48,365 bases of DNA, from positions 1 to 48,365 of the forward strand of contig NZ_LQPH01000026.1 in the NCBI RefSeq assembly GCF_002102255.1. The letters run 5' to 3'. Shown piece after piece: positions 44,650-48,365 of the stretch. The notes beneath the pieces were generated by a model. The model searched no databases and was not told where the DNA came from. It saw only the letters and a program-made list of their open reading frames with translations. This DNA comes from Mycobacterium nebraskense (GTDB lineage Bacteria > Actinomycetota > Actinomycetes > Mycobacteriales > Mycobacteriaceae). Every line of letters starts with the position of its first letter. Position 1 is the stretch's first letter. A program made the position numbers and the translations under genes.

Positions 44650-46226
44650 GACGTGGTCTCACCCGCCAGGCGCAGCGCGGTCAGCATGACGATCAGCGGA
44701 GTGGCCGAGACGACGTCGGCATGCCCGCTGTGCATCGCCGCCGCCACCGTGGCCTCCGCGGCGTCATCCAGTCGCATATGGCAACCGGAGGTGTGGGCGC
44801 GCAGCGGGCTGATCCGTCGCGCGATGTCGGCCAGCTCCCGCAATTCGGGCGTGTCGCTTTCCGACCACGCGGAGAGGCTCAGATTACCCTCGCGCACTTC
44901 GCCTTCGGCGCCGTCGACGGTGATCAACTTGCCGGCCAGCGACGCGGCGACTCCGTGCCCACACCCCACCACGGCCACCCGGCCGAGTTCGCGGCTGACC
45001 ACTGCGGCGTGGCTGGCGGCGCCGCCGACCTCGGTGACGATGCCTTGCGCGGCGAGCATGCCGGAGACGTCTTCCGGTCTGGTGTGGTCGCGCACCAGGA
45101 TCACTGACTCGCCCCGCTCGACGGCATCGAGCGCCTCGTCGACATCGGTGTATGCCTTACCCGACGCCACGCCCGGGCAGGCCGGTAGGCCCTTGGCTAA
45201 AAGATTTGCGGCCAAGCGTATTTCGGGTTGTAGCGCGGGCAGCAGTAGCGTCTGTACGTGCGCCGGGGTCACCCGGCGCAGCGTCTCGGCTTCATCGATG
45301 AGCCCCTCGTGCCGTAGCTGTAGCGCCAGGCGCACGGCGGCCTGCGCCGACCGCTCCGCGGCCCGTGTCTGCAACAGCCACAGCTTGCCGTCTTCGACGG
45401 TGAACTCGATCTCTTGAACGTCGAGCCCGAGTCGCTCCAATCTGCGGGCGGCGTCCATCAACTCGTCGTAGACAGCTGGCTGCTCGTCGCGTAGGGCGGT
45501 GATCGGTTCGACGTCGACCGATCCGGACACCACGTCGTCGCCCTGGCCGCCGGGTAGCCATTCCCCGAACGGTGCGTTGTCACCGGTGATGGGGTTGCGC
45601 GAAATGAGGACGCCCGCACCGGAATCGGGGCCGCTGTTGCCGAACACCATCGCCTGGACGACGACTGCGGTGCCGCTCTGATCGTCGACGCCGGAGTGCG
45701 CGCGGTAGGCGACCGCGCGAGGCGAGTTCCACGAGGCGAACACCGCCTCGATGCCGGCGCGTAGCTGTGCATAGGGGTCGGCGGGCACGGGCTGGTGTTC
45801 GTCCACCCCGACGATGCGCCGGTACATCCGGTCGAACCGCCGGCGGGTGTCGCGGGCGAACGCCGCGGCACCGGCCGCGGTCAGCGCTTGCTCGACGTCG
45901 TCGTTCATGCCGAGGTCCAAGATCGTGTCCATCATGCCCGGCATGGACTGGGTGGCCCCCGAGCGCACGCTGACCAGCAGGGGATGCGGACCTCGCCCGA
46001 ACGTGCGCGCGGTTTGCGCTTCCAGCCAGCTCATCCGGTCGAGCACGTCGTGCCAGACCGCGTCCATCGTCGCCCCGGGATCGGCGAGGTACCGCAGGCC
46101 CACCTCGGTGGTGATACAGAACGCCGGCGGCACCGGCAGGTCGTGCCGGCGCATCACCTCGATGCCGTGACCCTTGTTGCCCAGCAGCTGTCGGGCGTGA
46201 CTCGCTGTGCCGTCCAGTAACACCAC
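44646..46226 (-). CDS. ppdK: Pyruvate phosphate dikinase-like protein lacking the PEP domain (Rv1127c)
   Basis: A 526-aa protein. The N-terminal ATP-grasp domain has LLGNKGHGIEVMRRHDLPVPPAF, SVRSGATQSMPGMMDTILDLG and the ISRNPITGD segment. The central phospho-His domain has TEVGGAASHAAVVSRELGRVAVVGCG. The C-terminal PEP/pyruvate TIM barrel of normal PPDK (about 880 aa) is absent; about 80 residues of other sequence end the chain. It may transfer phosphate from ATP to its own His and then to an unknown acceptor. GTG 46226 (VVLLDGTASHA) is a compromise; the frame opens at TTG 46331, and an AGAAGGGGG upstream has no in-frame start near it. Confidence 0.85.
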   Translation of the reverse strand: MVLLDGTASHARQLLGNKGHGIEVMRRHDLPVPPAFCITTEVGLRYLADPGATMDAVWHDVLDRMSWLEAQTARTFGRGPHPLLVSVRSGATQSMPGMMDTILDLGMNDDVEQALTAAGAAAFARDTRRRFDRMYRRIVGVDEHQPVPADPYAQLRAGIEAVFASWNSPRAVAYRAHSGVDDQSGTAVVVQAMVFGNSGPDSGAGVLISRNPITGDNAPFGEWLPGGQGDDVVSGSVDVEPITALRDEQPAVYDELMDAARRLERLGLDVQEIEFTVEDGKLWLLQTRAAERSAQAAVRLALQLRHEGLIDEAETLRRVTPAHVQTLLLPALQPEIRLAANLLAKGLPACPGVASGKAYTDVDEALDAVERGESVILVRDHTRPEDVSGMLAAQGIVTEVGGAASHAAVVSRELGRVAVVGCGHGVAASLAGKLITVDGAEGEVREGNLSLSAWSESDTPELRELADIARRISPLRAHTSGCHMRLDDAAEATVAAAMHSGHADVVSATPLIVMLTALRLAGETTS

Positions 46227-46413
46227 GGAATGCCCGTCAGAAGCGAGCCCAGACGCATGACGGCGGGCGCCGCTGCCTCGTGCGATACGCGCCGTGGTGC
46301 ACCCCCTTCTGGTCAGCTGCCGATGGGCCAAAGTCGGAACGCCCGCAATGTTCCCACACGGATCACCGGAGTTAGCTGCTCGGCGCTCCTGTTATCCGGT
46401 CCGCCCCATGATC

Positions 46414-46419
46414 TAGGTT
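46414..46419 (+). promoter_or_regulatory. Leaderless -10 box of the DoxX gene
   Basis: TAGGTT lies 7 nt before ATG 46427. Confidence 0.5.
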
Positions 46420-46426
46420 TGCAGGT

Positions 46427-46936
46427 ATGACTCCCTACGACGTCGGGTTACTGATCCTGCGGCTGGTATTGGGCGTGACTTTGGCCGCGCATGGCTACAA
46501 CAAGTTCTTCGGTGGTGGCCGCATCCCGGGCACCGCGCGGTGGTTCGAAAGCATCGGCATGAAGCCGGGCAAATTCCACGCCACCGTGGCCGCGACGACC
46601 GAGATGGCCGCCGGGCTGGGCCTGGCCGCGGGGCTGCTCACACCGATCCCCGCCGCGGGCTTCGTGTCGTTGATGCTGGTCGCGGCCTGGACCGTGCACC
46701 GCGCCAACGGCTTCTTCATCGTCAAGGAGGGCTGGGAATACAACCTGGTCCTGGCGGTCAGCGCCGTCGCCATCGCCACCCTGGGCGCCGGAAAGCTCAG
46801 CCTGGATTACGTGGTGTTCGGGCACAACTGGATGGACGGCTGGCGCGGCCTGGTGATCTCGGTCGTGCTCGGCCTCGCCGGGGCGATCGGCCAGCTGGTG
46901 ATCTTCTACCGCCCGCCTGCTAAGCAAGCCGGTTAG
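46427..46936 (+). CDS. DoxX-family membrane protein
   Basis: A 169-aa protein with four membrane segments (LLILRLVLGVTLAAHGYNKFF, ATTEMAAGLGLAAGLLTPIPAAGFV, YNLVLAVSAVAIATLGAGKL, GLVISVVLGLAGAIGQLVIFY). The LRLVLGVTLAAHGYNKFFGGG start is typical. In M. tuberculosis the DoxX protein RV3005c works with SodA and SseA against oxidative stress; other DoxX paralogues have unknown roles. The 3' end is convergent with the 13E12 gene, with adjacent stop codons. Confidence 0.9.
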   Translation: MTPYDVGLLILRLVLGVTLAAHGYNKFFGGGRIPGTARWFESIGMKPGKFHATVAATTEMAAGLGLAAGLLTPIPAAGFVSLMLVAAWTVHRANGFFIVKEGWEYNLVLAVSAVAIATLGAGKLSLDYVVFGHNWMDGWRGLVISVVLGLAGAIGQLVIFYRPPAKQAG

Positions 46937-48298
46937 CTAGGGGTCGTCCTCGTCCCCGTCTGACATCAGCTTCTCGGGGTGGTGGAACGTGTTGGTGCGC
47001 GGCTGCCCGTAGTCGAGATGAGGTGGTGGGATCCATTCGATGTCCCCGTCGGCGCGCCTTCGGGTGGACCAGCCTTTGTCGAGGAGTCGGTGGTGGGTTC
47101 CGCAGGCCAGGGTGAGTTGATCGATGTCGGTTTGGTGCGTGGTGGCCCAGTCTTGGACGTGGTGGACTTCGCAGTAGTAGCCGGGTACGTCGCAGCCTGG
47201 GGCTGAGCAGCCGCGGTCCTTGGCGTATAAGACGATTCGTTGACCGCGTGAGGCGAGTCGTTTGGTGTGATACAGCGCCAGCGGTTTGCCCTTGTCAAAG
47301 ATCGCCAAGTAGTGGTGGGCGTGGCGGGCCAAGCGGATGACGTCGGACATGGGCAGCAAGGTGCCCCCACCGGTCAAGCCCTTACCCGCCGCGGCTTCGA
47401 GGTCGTTGAGCGTGGTGGTCACGACGATCGCCGCCGGTAACCCATTGTGCTGGCCGAGGTTTCCGCTCGCGAGCATCGCGCGCAGGGCGGCGTTGAGGCC
47501 GTCATGGTTACGCTGAGGCGCAGTGCGAGTGTCGCGCTGCACCGCCTCTTCGGGCGGGGCACCGTCGACCACCGGCGCGTCGTCATCAGGATTACACATG
47601 CCGGGCGCGGCCAGTTTGGCGAACACCGCTTCCCAGGTGGCTCTGGCTTCGGGCGTCAGCCACCCGCGCACCGGTGACATGCCGTCGCTGTCTTGGGTTC
47701 CCAAGGTCAGTCCCCGGTGCCGAGCGCGGTCTTCGTCGTTGAACTTTCCGTCGGGGTTGAGATAGCAGGTCAGCCGGTCGGCGGCTTTGCGCAGGCCCTC
47801 TGGGCGCTGCTCGCTCGCCCAGCGGGCCAGGTCTGCCTCGGCGGCGTCGCGGGTCGGGGCATCGACCCAGCAGGGCAGCTCGTCGAAGAAGTGGTGGATG
47901 GCGGCGATGTGGGAGGCGCCGATGCGTCCGGCGCGTTGGGCGGCCGCGGCGGCCGCATACCGCGGCGCCAGCGGCTCGCCGGTCAGCGTCTGTCGCGTTC
48001 CCAGAGCGCGTGCGTCCTTGATCCGGCGACTCGCTTCGCCGCGGGTGATGCGCAGGCGGTCGGCCAACACGTGAGCGAGCTTGCCACCGAGTTCGGAGGG
48101 GGTGGCTTGGCACTCGATCTGGTTGATCAGCTCGTGGCCGGCCACCGGCAGCCGCCTCATCTCGCGTTCGAGAGATTCGAGGTACGTGAAGCGCTCCGGG
48201 GTGGTCAACCCGTCGTAAGAGTGCCCGCCGATGCGTGAGACGACCTCGCGCAGCGCGGCGTAGTCCGCCGCAATCTCCTCACGAGTACTCGAACGCAT
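46937..48298 (-). CDS. 13E12 repeat family HNH endonuclease-like protein (DUF222, Rv1128c-like)
   Basis: A 453-aa protein. The N-terminal DUF222 region (residues 1-300) is helical and ends around [19 protein letters not shown]. The C-terminal HNH domain reads [21 protein letters not shown] with zinc Cys pairs and the catalytic His, then [14 protein letters not shown]. The family is present in many diverged copies in mycobacterial genomes and some copies carry attachment sites of prophage-like elements; its activity is not established. ATG 48298. GC and codon use do not stand out strongly from neighbours. Multi-copy identity may explain why the contig ends just upstream. Confidence 0.92.
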   Translation of the reverse strand: MRSSTREEIAADYAALREVVSRIGGHSYDGLTTPERFTYLESLEREMRRLPVAGHELINQIECQATPSELGGKLAHVLADRLRITRGEASRRIKDARALGTRQTLTGEPLAPRYAAAAAAQRAGRIGASHIAAIHHFFDELPCWVDAPTRDAAEADLARWASEQRPEGLRKAADRLTCYLNPDGKFNDEDRARHRGLTLGTQDSDGMSPVRGWLTPEARATWEAVFAKLAAPGMCNPDDDAPVVDGAPPEEAVQRDTRTAPQRNHDGLNAALRAMLASGNLGQHNGLPAAIVVTTTLNDLEAAAGKGLTGGGTLLPMSDVIRLARHAHHYLAIFDKGKPLALYHTKRLASRGQRIVLYAKDRGCSAPGCDVPGYYCEVHHVQDWATTHQTDIDQLTLACGTHHRLLDKGWSTRRRADGDIEWIPPPHLDYGQPRTNTFHHPEKLMSDGDEDDP

Positions 48299-48365
48299 GT
48301 ACTGCTTATCTGCTTAAGTGGACTAGCGGCCTAGAATTCTCCAAATATGTTGCTAGGCAAGGCTT
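48299..48365. promoter_or_regulatory. AT-rich upstream region of the 13E12 gene with inverted repeats
   Basis: This edge region is clearly poorer in GC than the rest. It has GCCTAG (48329-48334) and CTAGGC (48353-48358) as a 6-bp inverted repeat 18 nt apart, and a second CTAG at 48323. It probably holds the promoter; no -10 box can be fixed. Confidence 0.35.

Noticed and set aside
46227..46331. Extension of ppdK to the TTG at 46331
   Set aside because: The 35 added residues are Arg/Gly-rich without PPDK similarity; but the exact start between 46331 and 46223 remains uncertain.

Overview
The window is a high-GC actinobacterial segment. Gene content and order match the Mycobacterium tuberculosis region Rv1078 to Rv1128c as I remember it, so it comes from a slow-growing non-tuberculous Mycobacterium. 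I favour the M. avium complex: an intact Rv1120c-type cyclase is present (a pseudogene in M. tuberculosis, structurally studied in M. avium as Ma1120), and the PE/PE_PGRS genes that M. tuberculosis carries between Rv1086 and coaA are absent. No search was run; all comparisons are from memory. Base 1 looks like a true contig end, because the first 15 nt are a perfect fold-back of bases 18-32.

Layout. 1-3.1 kb: 3' part of the proline-rich antigen (Pra), metB, then greA and Rv1081c on the minus strand. 3.1-6.7 kb: mca (mycothiol S-conjugate amidase), a small membrane protein and a DUF255 thioredoxin-like protein in an overlapping operon, then a ketosteroid-isomerase-fold gene. 6.7-10.6 kb: hemolysin III, Z-prenyl diphosphate synthase and two membrane proteins of unknown function. 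10.6-17.8 kb: coaA (minus), glyA, desA2, phoAT-phoH2, a NodB deacetylase and a membrane class III cyclase. 17.8-22 kb: glpX-fum-Rv1097c (minus) and divergent Rv1100. 22-26.9 kb: dienelactone hydrolase and carboxylesterase, a DUF20 permease, and 3-beta-HSD with a KstR-type operator over its start. 26.9-32.4 kb: xseB/xseA/Rv1109c (minus), ispH, Rv1111c and ychF.

32.4-37.7 kb is the most accessory-looking part: a secreted Trp/Pro-rich protein, a VOC protein, an NlpC/P60-like hydrolase without a signal peptide, an ABM protein, an SDR-CMD-permuted-papain operon, a tiny membrane protein and the Rv1120c-type cyclase. 37.8-46.2 kb: zwf-gnd (oxidative pentose phosphate), an alpha/beta hydrolase, a VOC protein, ephC-Rv1125, and a PPDK lacking its PEP domain paired with a winged-helix partner. 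46.4-48.4 kb: a DoxX protein and a 13E12-family HNH protein that ends the window.

Themes. Many transcription units have a TANNNT -10 box 6-9 nt before an ATG or GTG, which is the leaderless arrangement common in mycobacteria. Physiologically the window mixes core metabolism (Met, Gly/Ser, CoA, TCA, gluconeogenesis, pentose phosphate, isoprenoids), thiol protection (Mca), lipid and sterol enzymes, and cell-wall hydrolases. I saw no rRNA, tRNA, CRISPR array or complete insertion sequence. The best candidates for something undescribed are a strand-specific hairpin at the 5' end of the greA mRNA, the two membrane genes between uppS and coaA, and the cell-wall-hydrolase/SDR cluster at 33.5-36.9 kb.
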